From Rhizobium sp. S152 (lineage in GTDB: Bacteria > Pseudomonadota > Alphaproteobacteria > Rhizobiales > Rhizobiaceae), in the NCBI RefSeq assembly GCF_030380735.1, contig NZ_JAUDRZ010000026.1, positions 186,001 to 250,000 of the forward strand: DNA of 64,000 nt. The letters are read 5' to 3'. Shown here one piece after another: positions 33,805-42,888 of this stretch (position 1 is the first letter of the stretch; the number at the start of each line of letters is the position of its first letter). The position numbers and the translations under genes were made by a program. The notes under the pieces are model-generated. The model was given only the letters and a program-made list of their open reading frames with translations, was not told the origin of the DNA and ran no database searches.

Positions 33805-34629
33805 CTAGACCGTGAAGACCTCGCGGCGCATCAACTCCCAGCTCTCCTTGTCCGGCGTGATCAGCAGCCCGCCATCCAGGTGGTGCGGCAGATAGGGAGA
33901 CCCGTCGAAACGGGCCGCGTAGCCGCCCGCCTCGACACAGGCGAGCGTCCCGCCAAGATGATCCCAGGGCATCAGCTTGTTGTACATGAGGTAATGCACG
34001 TGGCCGCCGGAGAACGCCCGGTGCTCGTGCGCAGCGCAGCGGTAGTTGCAGATGAAGCGGACCTTGGAGAGATTGGCCAGCACTTCGCCACGCTTGCCCT
34101 GCGGCAGGAAGCCGGTCGAGGCCATGCCGACCATCTGGTCGAGCGCCACAGGCTTGGCGACAGAGAGCCGTTCGGAACTGCCGTCGGGACGCCTTAGCCA
34201 GGTGCCGGCGCCCTTCTCCGCGATCACCCAGTCGTCGCCCATCGGGTCATAGATGATGCCGGCGATGCATTCGCCATTGGCGACCACCGAGGCCATGACG
34301 CCGAAGGCCGGAATGCCCGACGCGAAGTTGAAGGTGCCGTCGACAGGATCGACGATGATCGACAGCGACGCATCTTTCAGCTTGCCGAGCAATGCCGGAT
34401 CGGCCGCCACCGTCTCCTCGCCGATGAAGAGCGCATGCGACCAGTGCGTCGCCACCTCGGCCTTGATCATCCGCTCCGCCTCGAGGTCGGCTTCCGTGAC
34501 AAGGTCGGTCGCCTCGGTCTTGGCGCGGACCTGATCCTGGCCAAGTCGTCGGAAGCGCGGCAGGATCTCCGCCTTGGCCGCCCGCCTCAGAAGATCCGCC
34601 AATGCGGTGATATCAACGCTTCCGATCAT
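33805..34629 (-). CDS. Inositol monophosphatase family protein (copy 1)
   Basis: A 274-residue Mg-dependent phosphatase of the IMPase/SuhB/HisN superfamily. Metal-site motifs: GEE in ALFIGEETV, IVDPVDGTFNFASG, and MPWDHLGGTLACVEAGG. It could act on inositol phosphates, histidinol phosphate or 3'-phosphoadenosine 5'-phosphate; the sequence does not decide. ATG 34629 has GGAG upstream; the longer frame to 34818 overlaps the paralogue. It lies 26 bases after the next gene, the same family, so the pair is a tandem duplication in one operon. Confidence 0.9.
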   Translation of the reverse strand: MIGSVDITALADLLRRAAKAEILPRFRRLGQDQVRAKTEATDLVTEADLEAERMIKAEVATHWSHALFIGEETVAADPALLGKLKDASLSIIVDPVDGTFNFASGIPAFGVMASVVANGECIAGIIYDPMGDDWVIAEKGAGTWLRRPDGSSERLSVAKPVALDQMVGMASTGFLPQGKRGEVLANLSKVRFICNYRCAAHEHRAFSGGHVHYLMYNKLMPWDHLGGTLACVEAGGYAARFDGSPYLPHHLDGGLLITPDKESWELMRREVFTV

Positions 34630-34655
34630 GCTCTCTTCTCCTTCTGCTTTCAATG

Positions 34656-35483
34656 TCAGTCGCCGACGATCTCCGCGCGGATCATCTGCCAGCTTTCGCG
34701 GTCGGGCGCGGAAATGATGCCGCCCGTCGTCTCGCCCGGCCTGTAGAGTGTTCCGTTGAACTTGGCTGTGTGTCCGCCCGCTTCCTGGTGGAGCAGAACG
34801 CCCGCAAGATGATCCCACGGCATCAGCTTGAGGTGGCCGATGAAATGGAACTTGCCCGAGGAGGCCATCCAGTATTCGTAGGCCGAGCAGTTGTAGTTGA
34901 AGCTCATCTTCGTTCGGGCCATGTTCACCGCAACCCGCGAGCGCATCGGCTCCGGCATATGGCTGAAGGCCATGGAGCCTACCATTTCACCAAGCGGCAA
35001 GGGCGAAGCCACCGTCAGACGCTGCGGCTCTGTGCCCGCGCGATGCAGAAAGGAGCCAGCTCCTTTCATGGCGATCAGCGTATCGCCGAGCACCGGTTCG
35101 TGGATGATACCTGCGACCGTCTCACCCTTCACCGTCACCGCCAGCATGGTCGCGAAAACGGGCAATCCTGCCGCGAAATTGAACGTGCCGTCGACGGGGT
35201 CGATGACAAACCCGAGTTCGGCTTCAGCCAGCGCCGGCACCACCGAGGGATCGGCGTCATAGGCTTCTTCGCCGACGATAAGCGCTCCGGGAAAGCGCTC
35301 ACGGAGCTTCGCCGTGATATACGCTTCCGACAGGAGATCAGCCTGCGTCACAAGATCCACCGACGATGTCTTTTCAGCAACGTTGGATGCCGCGGCGTTG
35401 CGAAAACGCGGCATGATCTCGCGCTCCGCGACATGCCCGAGGCAGCCGCGGAGAAACTCTATGTCATTGTCTGCAAACTTCAT
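34656..35483 (-). CDS. Inositol monophosphatase family protein (copy 2)
   Basis: A 275-residue paralogue of copy 1 with the same motifs: LIVGEEAYDADP, VIDPVDGTFNFAAG and MPWDHLAGVLLHQEAGG. Both copies share the unusual phrase CSAYEYW/CAAHEHRAF ahead of GGHVHYL/GKFHFIG, showing common descent. It is transcribed before copy 1 and after ttcA. Function is a phosphomonoesterase; substrate unknown. Confidence 0.9.
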   Translation of the reverse strand: MKFADNDIEFLRGCLGHVAEREIMPRFRNAAASNVAEKTSSVDLVTQADLLSEAYITAKLRERFPGALIVGEEAYDADPSVVPALAEAELGFVIDPVDGTFNFAAGLPVFATMLAVTVKGETVAGIIHEPVLGDTLIAMKGAGSFLHRAGTEPQRLTVASPLPLGEMVGSMAFSHMPEPMRSRVAVNMARTKMSFNYNCSAYEYWMASSGKFHFIGHLKLMPWDHLAGVLLHQEAGGHTAKFNGTLYRPGETTGGIISAPDRESWQMIRAEIVGD

Positions 35484-35533
35484 TTCAAACTCGCTTGATC
35501 GAACTGCCCCGGCTCATAGCAAGCGGGTCATGA

Positions 35534-36400
35534 CTATTCGGTGACAGCGAGCGCCGAAAAGTCGAAAAGCTTGGGGTCTAGCAGATGCGACGGGTTCACG
35601 TGCGAGAGCGCCCTCAGCATCGTGTCCTTGCGGCCAGGCATGCGGCGCTCGATATCGGCGAGCATGTCCTTCATGGCGTTACGCTGCAGCCCGTCTTGCG
35701 AGCCGCAGAGATCGCAAGGGATGATCGGAAACTGCATGGCGGCGGCGAATTTCGCCATGTCGTCCTCGGCGCAATAGGCAAGCGGCCGAAGCACCATCAG
35801 GTCGCCCTCGTCGTTCAGGAGCTTCGCCGGCATCGAGGCCAGACGACCGCCGTGAAAGAAGTTCATGAAGAAGGTTTCAAGGATGTCCTCGCGGTGGTGG
35901 CCAAGCACCAGCGCGTCGCAGCCTTCCTCGCGGGCGATGCGATAGAGGTTGCCGCGGCGAAGGCGCGAACAGAGCGAGCAGTAGGTGCCACCGGCCGGAA
36001 CCTTTTCCTTCACGATCGAATAGGTGTCGCGATATTCGATCCGGTGCTTGACGCCGATCTTCGTCAGGTATTCCGGCAGGATATGTTTCGGAAAATTCGG
36101 CTGCCCCTGGTCAAGATTGCAGGCGATGAGTTCCACCGGCAGCATGCCACGCCATCGCAGGTCGAGCAGCAGCGCCAGCAGGCCGTAGGAATCCTTGCCG
36201 CCGGAGACGCCGATCAGCCAGCGCTTCTGCCCCTTGAGCATGCCGAAATCGTCGAACGCCTGGCGAACCTGTCGAAGCAGTCGCTTGCGCAGCTTATTGA
36301 AGGACACGGAGCTCGGCGCGTCAGCAAACAGCGCATGCGCGATGCCGCCCTCGGTCTCGGGCGTTTCCAGCGCGTCGTCGATAGTGGCTGCGATATTCAT
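35534..36400 (-). CDS. ttcA: tRNA 2-thiocytidine biosynthesis protein TtcA
   Basis: Thiolates C32 of certain tRNAs, using ATP and a labile iron-sulfur cluster. The 288-residue protein has the PP-loop SGGKDS at residues 66-71, the cluster cysteines in YCSLCSRLRRG, a second CDLCGSQDG pair, and LGHHREDILETFFMN. Family and function are firm. It lies between the broken glutaminase gene and the IMPase pair on the minus strand. Confidence 0.94.
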   Translation of the reverse strand: MNIAATIDDALETPETEGGIAHALFADAPSSVSFNKLRKRLLRQVRQAFDDFGMLKGQKRWLIGVSGGKDSYGLLALLLDLRWRGMLPVELIACNLDQGQPNFPKHILPEYLTKIGVKHRIEYRDTYSIVKEKVPAGGTYCSLCSRLRRGNLYRIAREEGCDALVLGHHREDILETFFMNFFHGGRLASMPAKLLNDEGDLMVLRPLAYCAEDDMAKFAAAMQFPIIPCDLCGSQDGLQRNAMKDMLADIERRMPGRKDTMLRALSHVNPSHLLDPKLFDFSALAVTE

Positions 36401-36458
36401 TGTTTCTTCCGATCAGGCGTTCATTCCGTCTAGCAGAAAGATGCCGGGCAACCCAGTA

Positions 36459-37387
36459 TCAATCGCCGAAAACCGACCATCCGGTGCGCGCCGCCAGCAT
36501 TTCCAGCGCGACCGCGCCGAGCAGCGAATTGCCGACCTTGTTCAGCCCCGGAGACCAGACAGCGATCGAGGCGATGCCGGGCGCCACGGCAAAAATCCCG
36601 CCGCCAACGCCGCTCTTGCCGGGAAGACCGACATGGTAGGCGAAATCGCCGGAACCGTCATAGTGGCCACAGGTCAGCATCAAGGCGTTGATGCGCCGCG
36701 CCCTTTTCGGCGAGACCACGGAGTGGCCGGTGACCGGATTGGCGCCACGGGCGGCCAGAAACAGGCCGGCCCGGGCCAGCTGCTCGCAGGTCATCGATAG
36801 CGCGCACTGGTGAAAATAGACGCCGAGCACGTGCTCGACCGGATGATCGATGTTCTTGTAGGCACGCATGAAATTGGCGAGTGCGAAATTGCGGAAGCGG
36901 TCTGCGTCTCCGACTTGGCGACCTTGTCGTCGATCGTTACCGTCTCGTCATCGGCCAGATAGCGCACGAAGCGCAGGAACTCACCGATCGCCTCGCGCGG
37001 CTCGTGTCCGGCGAGCACCACGTCGGCCACCGCGATCGCACCGGCATTTATGAAGGGATTGCGCGGAATACCCGCTTCCTGCTCAAGCTGGACGATCGAG
37101 TTGAACGCATTGCCCGACGGCTCCCGCCCAACGCGCTTCCACAGCCCCTCGCCGACCTTACCCAGCGCCAGCGTCAGCATGAAGACCTTGGAGATACTCT
37201 GGATCGAAAACGGCACCGCGGCATTGCCGACACTATGGACTTTGCCATCGACGGTCACCACCGACAACCCGAACTGTGCGGGGTCGATCTTGGCGAGCTC
37301 AGGAATATAATCCGCGACCCTGCCCTCGCCGATGCGCGGCTGAAGTTCGGTGTAGATACTGTCGAGGATCGCCTGCAAATCCGTCAT
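36459..37387 (-). pseudogene. glsA: Glutaminase gene with a single-base frameshift
   Basis: Two overlapping frames encode one glutaminase, which turns glutamine into glutamate and ammonia. The first (37387 to about 36899) gives MTDLQAIL through the Ser-x-x-Lys SIQSISKVF and VAKSETQT; the second carries FRNFALANFMRAYKN to GWSVFGD with MLTCGHYDGSGDFAY and PAKSG-like PGKSG. The reading jumps at about 36898, where an ACC-GCT-TCC reading replaces the expected ACC-GGC-TTC: one base is missing. Restoring it gives 309 residues, the family's normal length, with no other defect. So it is either a very recent mutation or a sequencing error. Confidence 0.85.
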
Positions 37388-37404
37388 CGTCTATCTCCAG
37401 ATAA

Positions 37405-37431
37405 CAAAAAAGCCGCCCAGAGAGCGGCTTT
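37405..37431 (-). terminator. Rho-independent terminator of rpsD
   Basis: On the minus strand AGCCGC pairs with GCGGCT over a seven-base loop (37411-37429) and runs into six T. It lies between the rpsD stop and the glutaminase start. Confidence 0.85.
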
Positions 37432-37453
37432 TCCGTAAGCGAAAACGTCGCGA

Positions 37454-38071
37454 TTAACGCGAGTAGAATTCGACCACCAGATGCGGTTCCATGACGACGG
37501 CGTACGGAACGTCGCCGAGAGCCGGTACACGAGCGAAGGTAGCGACCATCTTGTTGTGGTCGACTTCGATGTAGTCAGGAACGTCACGCTCAGCCAGGGC
37601 AACCGATTCGAGAACCGAAACGAGCTGCTTCGACTTCTGACGAACTTCGATGACATCGCCGGCCTTGCAACGGTAGGAACCGATGTTGACGCGAACGCCG
37701 TTCACGGTCACGTGGCCGTGGTTGACGAACTGACGGGCAGCGAAGACGGTCGGAACGAACTTGGCGCGATAAACGATCGCATCCAGGCGGGATTCCAACA
37801 GACCGATGAGGTTTTCAGAAGTGTCGCCCTTGCGGCGGGAAGCTTCAGCGAAGATCGCGCGGAACTGCTTCTCGCGCAGGTCACCGTAGTAACCCTTGAG
37901 CTTCTGCTTGGCGCGCAGCTGCACACCGAAGTCCGAAAGCTTGCCCTTGCGGCGCTGGCCGTGCTGGCCCGGGCCGTATTCGCGGCGGTTCACCGGGGAC
38001 TTAGGACGGCCCCAGATGTTTTCGCCCATACGGCGGTCAATTTTGTACTTAGACGATTCGCGCTTGCTCAT
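37454..38071 (-). CDS. rpsD: 30S ribosomal protein S4
   Basis: A primary assembly protein of the small subunit, binding 16S rRNA. The 205-residue alphaproteobacterial form starts MSKRESSKYKIDRRMGENIWG, has the S4 domain RLDAIVYRAKFVPTVFAARQ, HGHVTVNGVRVNIGSY, and ends VEFYSR. ATG 38071 is preceded by AAAGGAA; the frame to 38128 is leader. A strong promoter lies ~175 bases upstream and a terminator follows, so it is a single-gene unit. Confidence 0.97.
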   Translation of the reverse strand: MSKRESSKYKIDRRMGENIWGRPKSPVNRREYGPGQHGQRRKGKLSDFGVQLRAKQKLKGYYGDLREKQFRAIFAEASRRKGDTSENLIGLLESRLDAIVYRAKFVPTVFAARQFVNHGHVTVNGVRVNIGSYRCKAGDVIEVRQKSKQLVSVLESVALAERDVPDYIEVDHNKMVATFARVPALGDVPYAVVMEPHLVVEFYSR

Positions 38072-38244
38072 CGTATTTCCTTTCAGAATGTTACGGCGGT
38101 TTGTTTCCAAACCGCGCGAAGGAAACACGCCCTCCTTTGGCCTCTTTGAGGGAGGCCCGACAGGATTTTCCGGTTACGCGAACTGGAAACTCCACGGGAC
38201 ATGTCAAATGAAACACGGGACATTGCTGCCCCGTGCTGGCGCGG

Positions 38245-38273
38245 TCTTTAGGGTGAAGTCACTGGAATGTCAA
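38245..38273 (-). promoter_or_regulatory. Putative promoter of rpsD
   Basis: On the minus strand TTGACA (38268-38273) is a perfect -35, with TAAAGA (38245-38250) 17 bases on. The implied leader is about 165 nt and contains a GGGCCTCCC-to-GGAGGG folded region, room for S4 autoregulation. Confidence 0.5.
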
Positions 38274-38330
38274 TCACAATCCATGGCCGACACCGGCAAA
38301 ACCGTCTGATCTCATGAAAGCCGGAGCGGC

Positions 38331-39791
38331 TTACTTCATCGCGGCCTTCTGGATTTTCAGGCCGAGCGCATCGCTGATCGTGTAGAACAGGTCGGTCTGG
38401 TCGGTCAAACCGCTGACGTTGGCGGCACGAGGACCGTAGGCCGCGATACGCAGCTGCGAACCGGTATGGCCCTGGTCGTCGACCTCATCAGAGTTGCCGT
38501 AGCTGACTGCCATCACGGCGCCGTCCTTGGTCATCAACGACTCCGTCAGGCCGGGAGCCTTGGTGCTTGCGTCGATGATCTGGCTGGCATGCGCGTGGTC
38601 GGCTGTGACGATCACGAGCGTATCGCCTTTCTCCTGCGCGAATTTGAGCGCTTCCTGCACGGCCTCGTCGAGATCAACTGTTTCGCCGATCTGACCGCAG
38701 GGGTTGGCGGCGTGGTCCTGCTTGTCGATCGAGGCGCCCTCGACCTGCAGGAAGAAGCCCTTCTCGTTAGTACGAAGCAACTCGATCGCCTTCGACGTCA
38801 TCTGCGCCAGAGTCGGGGTAGCTGCCGTGCGTTTCTCGTTCGGCTTGCATACGACGGGCTCCTTCTCGACATTGCCATAGTGGCTCGCCTGCGGGCCCTG
38901 CCAGCGGATCGGCATGTTGCCCTCCGCGAAGAGGCCGAGAACCGGGGCGCTGTCGTTGGCCTGCTTGACGGCGGCAAGTTCATCGGCGTTGGTCACGATC
39001 TTGTAGCCGCGCTCTTCCGCCTGCTGCCGCAGCGTCTTGCCCTTCCATTCGCCTGCCTTGGCGGTTTCGCCGAAGCTCTTGGCGCCGCCGCCGAGTGTCA
39101 CGTCGGCGCGGGCGTTGATCAGCTGCTCGGTGATCGAGCCCTTGCCGCCGTTGTCGAGCGCGTTGCTGGCGCACTTCTCGGTGGTTGCCTCGGGACCGTA
39201 GCACTTGCGCTGCGTGACATGCGCGATCTGAACGGCCGGCGTTGCGTCCTGCAGTTCGGCGGTCGAGACATTGCCGGTGGCAAGGCCGGCGGCCTTGGCC
39301 TTCTCCAGCAGCGTTTCGTGCGCCTCTTCGCGGATATCGACGCCGATCGCACCGTTATAGCTCTTCACGCCGGTCGCCCAGGCGGTGCCCGATGCTGCCG
39401 AGTCCGTCACGTAGGTCGGCTTGCCGGTCTTCTTGTCGAGCGAATAATGCGTGTACTGGCCGGTGACAGGCAGCGCGTCGATGCCCTTGAAATATTGCCC
39501 GGCGCCGACGGCGTAATTGCGCGCGACGGTGATTTCGGAATCACCCATGCCGTCGCCGATCAGGAGGATGACGTTCTTCGGGCGGCCGTCGACGATCTGG
39601 GCGCGATAGGCTTCGGTGATGTCGCCGGAGATGCGGCGCGCGCCGCCGGGCTGGCTCAGGTCCTCGCTGGCACCGCGCTCCAGAAGCTTGTTCGCGGCGG
39701 CATCGGCGGCATGAACCGGCTGAATGGCAACGGTTGCAAGCAGCGCTGCGGCAAACGCTTTGATCGCATGGCAACGGATGGTGTTCGACAT
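38331..39791 (-). CDS. phoA: Alkaline phosphatase
   Basis: A periplasmic Zn/Mg phosphomonoesterase of 486 residues. It has a signal peptide ending near PVHAADA, the first metal ligand in NVILLIGDGMGDSE, the phosphorylated Ser in TDSAASGTAWATG, QVEGASIDKQDHAANP and VTADHAHA for zinc, and GHTGSQLRI. The ATG at 39800 sits directly on AAGGAG, so the in-frame ATG at 39791, nine bases from it, is the true start. A PHO-box-like site upstream suits induction by phosphate starvation. Confidence 0.94.
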   Translation of the reverse strand: MSNTIRCHAIKAFAAALLATVAIQPVHAADAAANKLLERGASEDLSQPGGARRISGDITEAYRAQIVDGRPKNVILLIGDGMGDSEITVARNYAVGAGQYFKGIDALPVTGQYTHYSLDKKTGKPTYVTDSAASGTAWATGVKSYNGAIGVDIREEAHETLLEKAKAAGLATGNVSTAELQDATPAVQIAHVTQRKCYGPEATTEKCASNALDNGGKGSITEQLINARADVTLGGGAKSFGETAKAGEWKGKTLRQQAEERGYKIVTNADELAAVKQANDSAPVLGLFAEGNMPIRWQGPQASHYGNVEKEPVVCKPNEKRTAATPTLAQMTSKAIELLRTNEKGFFLQVEGASIDKQDHAANPCGQIGETVDLDEAVQEALKFAQEKGDTLVIVTADHAHASQIIDASTKAPGLTESLMTKDGAVMAVSYGNSDEVDDQGHTGSQLRIAAYGPRAANVSGLTDQTDLFYTISDALGLKIQKAAMK

Positions 39792-39857
39792 GGCTGACAT
39801 CTCCTTGTGACAGAAAGCTTGCCCCTAAGGGGCATGCGCGCCTTATCCACCCCTGAG

Positions 39858-39875
39858 ATGAAGCGCATGTGACAA
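39858..39875 (-). promoter_or_regulatory. PHO-box-like site upstream of phoA
   Basis: On the minus strand TTGTCAC-ATGC-GCTTCAT, two 7-mers spaced by four bases as in the PhoB consensus CTGTCAT-N4-CTGTCAT; 5 of 7 and 4 of 7 match. It lies 67-84 bases ahead of the phoA start. Confidence 0.4.
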
Positions 39876-39968
39876 GAGCAACCCTATCGTGCAACGAAAT
39901 ATCTTCGCACGACGGAAAAACCGCGAAGCGGTTTTCATCTCAAGGTGCGGATATAGAAGATGACCGCT

Positions 39969-41486
39969 TTATTCAGCGGCTGACTGCATGTCATCGGCAT
40001 CCGGCGCATTGGCATCGCCCGGCGCGGTCTGGCAGTTCATGTCAGGAAACGCGACGATCCGCTTGCCTGAGAAATCGGTATGCACGACGACCGTGCCCTG
40101 CTCCTCGAAGTAACCGAGCAGACGCCGCGCGCGGCGCGCCGAATGCGTGCCGTAGGCGCGGGCGATGCGGGCATCCGACGGGCACGGCTCGCCGCAGACG
40201 GCGGCCTTGGCGAGCATCAGGAAGACGCCCTGCAGATCATCCGTCACACTTGAAGACAGCGACAATGCCGTGGCCCAGGCTTCCGTCCCTGCGGTCTCGG
40301 GATCAACGCCAGAACGCGAAACGGCGACGCGACGGCGAAACTCCGGCAGCGACATCGGCGATCCGGGCACGCGGCGCATGCGAAGGCGCACGAGGAACTC
40401 CTGGTAAAGCACGGAATCCGTGCGGAAACCCGAGCCCGGATCGTCGAGAATCTCGCCGAGCACCGCCGACACGCGCTCCTCGCGCTCCTCCGCCGATAGT
40501 TCCGGCTGGCTGGCGCGGCCTTCGGACGGCTGCGGCGCGGTGGCGGCCGGTGCCGAGCGTGAAAGCTCGGCCAGGATATCCGTGGTCGGACGCGGTGCGG
40601 GAGCGGCACGGCGCACGATCGGCCGCTGGAATTCTTCGGGATCCGGCGTGAATATCAGGTCTTCGACGTCCTGGTGAGCGTCCGGCAGCGGCATCAGCTT
40701 GGGGCTGGACGAACGCGCCGAGGTCTCGACATTGCCGATCTGGATCGGCAGCGGCCGCCGCGACAGGGCCGGGCCGAGCGCCACGAAGTTTCCCCGCTTC
40801 AGGTCGCGGAACATTTCCGCCTGGCGACGGTCCATGCCGAGCAGGTCGGCGGCGCGCGCCATGTCGATATCGAGGAAGGTGCGGCCCATCAGGAAGTTGG
40901 ACGCTTCGGCAGCGACGTTCTTGGCGAGCTTCGCCAGACGCTGCGTGGCGATGACGCCGGCGAGACCACGCTTACGGCCACGGCACATCAGGTTGGTCAT
41001 CGCGCCGAGCGACATCTTGCGCGCATCGTCGGAGACCTCGCCGGCGACCGACGGCGCAAACATCTGCGCTTCGTCGACGACCACGAGAACAGGATACCAG
41101 AATTCGCGATCGGCATCGAACATGCCGTTCAGGAAAGCGGCGGCTGCGCGCATCTGCTGCTCGATCTCAAGCCCTTCAAGCGTGAGAACGCAGGAGACGC
41201 GGTGCTGGCGAATACGGTTGGCAATACCTGCCAGTTCCGCCTCGGTGCGCTCGCCATCGACGACCACATGGCCGAACTTGTCGCTCAGCGTAACGAAGTC
41301 GCCCTCGGGGTCGATGATGACCTGCTGCACCCACGGCGCGGATTGCTCGAGCAGACGCCGCAACAGGTGCGATTTTCCGGAACCGGAATTGCCCTGAACC
41401 AGGAGGCGGGTCGCCAGAAGCTCCTCGATATCGAGCGTGGCCGGATTGCCTCCCGACGCCGATCCCATATCGATACCAACCTGCAC
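39969..41486 (-). CDS. HerA/DUF87-like ATP-binding protein
   Basis: A 505-residue P-loop ATPase of the HerA-FtsK superfamily: Walker A LLVQGNSGSGKSHLLRRLL (near residues 30-42), VQQVIIDPEGDFV, Walker B PVLVVVDEAQMFAP, and GLAGVIATQRLAKLAKNV. The second half, rich in Pro, Ser and Ala, ends in a winged-helix-like stretch (SDARIARAYGTHSARRARRLLG). Such proteins translocate DNA or act as conflict-system ATPases; no nuclease partner (NurA) is adjacent, so its role is open. The start is GTG 41486. Confidence 0.82.
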   Translation of the reverse strand: MQVGIDMGSASGGNPATLDIEELLATRLLVQGNSGSGKSHLLRRLLEQSAPWVQQVIIDPEGDFVTLSDKFGHVVVDGERTEAELAGIANRIRQHRVSCVLTLEGLEIEQQMRAAAAFLNGMFDADREFWYPVLVVVDEAQMFAPSVAGEVSDDARKMSLGAMTNLMCRGRKRGLAGVIATQRLAKLAKNVAAEASNFLMGRTFLDIDMARAADLLGMDRRQAEMFRDLKRGNFVALGPALSRRPLPIQIGNVETSARSSSPKLMPLPDAHQDVEDLIFTPDPEEFQRPIVRRAAPAPRPTTDILAELSRSAPAATAPQPSEGRASQPELSAEEREERVSAVLGEILDDPGSGFRTDSVLYQEFLVRLRMRRVPGSPMSLPEFRRRVAVSRSGVDPETAGTEAWATALSLSSSVTDDLQGVFLMLAKAAVCGEPCPSDARIARAYGTHSARRARRLLGYFEEQGTVVVHTDFSGKRIVAFPDMNCQTAPGDANAPDADDMQSAAE

Positions 41487-41588
41487 GTCCCATTCCCCTT
41501 CTGAAAATCAACGCCACTCTCTAGCAGATTCGCGGCGGAATGCTCGGCCCGCCGAACGAAACCCACAAACAATCGCGCAATTTTCGAA

Positions 41589-42764
41589 TCAGGCCGCCTC
41601 CTCGGCAGTGATCGCATTCCGCCCCTGCGCAACTCCTGGTATCAGCATGCGCGTGAACAACAGGCTGACTGCCAAGGGAACGAGCAAGATGCCCAGGCCG
41701 ACGCGCAGCCCGAACGCCTCGGCGACGAAGCCGATCGCCGGCGGCCCGACAAGAAAACCGCTGAGCGCGATGAAGGTCAGGATGGCGACGCTCGAAGCGG
41801 CCGGCCGGTCCGTCAGGCTGGCGGATGCCGTCACCGCCAGCGGGAAGCCGACCGAAACGCCGACGCCGATCGCCGCAAAGCCGATCAGCGCCACCGCGGT
41901 GTTCGGCGCCAGCAGCACGATCACCATCCCCGTCAGCGACGCGCAGCCGCAGGCCCGTGCGATGACGACCGCACCGAACCGGCTCTTCATGTAATCGCCG
42001 CCGAAACGCCCTGTTGCAACGAGACAGGCAAAGACGGAATAGCCGAGACCTGTCAACGCGCCGGTCGCAAACAGCACGTCGCGCAGATAGACCGCCGACC
42101 AGTCGGCGATCGCGCCCTCGGTCATGGTGATGCCGAAGGTGAAGGCGCAGATGCCGAGAAGGGCAGCACTCGGCAGCTTGAACGGCGCGCTCTGCGCATG
42201 CGATGCCTCTGCCGCCGGGTCGGGACCGAGCGGCAGCCGCACGCTGACGAAGAGCGCGATCGGCAGCACCAGCAGCGCAGTCAAGGCAATCGACCAGTTG
42301 GCCGGCAGATGAAACGCCGCCGCTCCAACGCCAAGCAGGCTGCCGACCATGATGCCGAGGCTCCAGAACCCGTGACAGCGGTTCATGATGACAAGGCCCG
42401 TCGTCTTCTCGGCACGATCGGCCTCGACGTTCAGGCCGAGTTCAAGCGTCGACAGCGTGACGCCGACGATCATCAGCGCGAAGAACAACGTCGTCATGCT
42501 GCCCGCGAAGGCCGGCAGCGACACGATCACCAGAAACGCCACGAAACCATAGATGATCGTCGCGCGTCCGCCGATTTTCGCGACCAGCCGGCCGGCGAAG
42601 GGCAAGGTCATCAGCGTGCCGATCGGCAATCCGAGCAGCGCGATGGCGAGATCGGCAGGCCCCATGCCAAGCTTCGCCTGCACATCGGGAATACGCGGCA
42701 GCCAGCTGCCGAAAGCGATCGGCTGCAGAAAGAAAATCAGCATCACAAGTCTTTGAAACGACAT
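41589..42764 (-). CDS. MFS transporter
   Basis: A 391-residue 12-helix MFS protein: helix 1 LVMLIFFLQPIAFGSWLPRIPDVQAKLG, MFS loop near PFAGRLVAKIGGR, and a second half including IADWSAVYLRDVL. The phrase SWLPRIPDVQ is typical of the YbjJ-type MFS group. Substrate unknown. ATG 42764 with GGGGA upstream is preferred over the frame to 42908, which overlaps murI. Confidence 0.87.
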   Translation of the reverse strand: MSFQRLVMLIFFLQPIAFGSWLPRIPDVQAKLGMGPADLAIALLGLPIGTLMTLPFAGRLVAKIGGRATIIYGFVAFLVIVSLPAFAGSMTTLFFALMIVGVTLSTLELGLNVEADRAEKTTGLVIMNRCHGFWSLGIMVGSLLGVGAAAFHLPANWSIALTALLVLPIALFVSVRLPLGPDPAAEASHAQSAPFKLPSAALLGICAFTFGITMTEGAIADWSAVYLRDVLFATGALTGLGYSVFACLVATGRFGGDYMKSRFGAVVIARACGCASLTGMVIVLLAPNTAVALIGFAAIGVGVSVGFPLAVTASASLTDRPAASSVAILTFIALSGFLVGPPAIGFVAEAFGLRVGLGILLVPLAVSLLFTRMLIPGVAQGRNAITAEEAA

Positions 42765-42888
42765 AAGATATCCCCTGTCCGCGTCAGGGAGCCGAAGCCC
42801 GCGAACGACTCTCCATCTGTGAGCTTGCGATATCGGCATCGCGAAGGAAAGCGCTGGCAGCGCGAAAGATCGCCGCCATGGGACGATG

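Noticed and set aside
39792..39800. ATG at 39800 as the phoA start
   Set aside because: It lies directly on the AAGGAG ribosome site; the ATG at 39791 has proper spacing.
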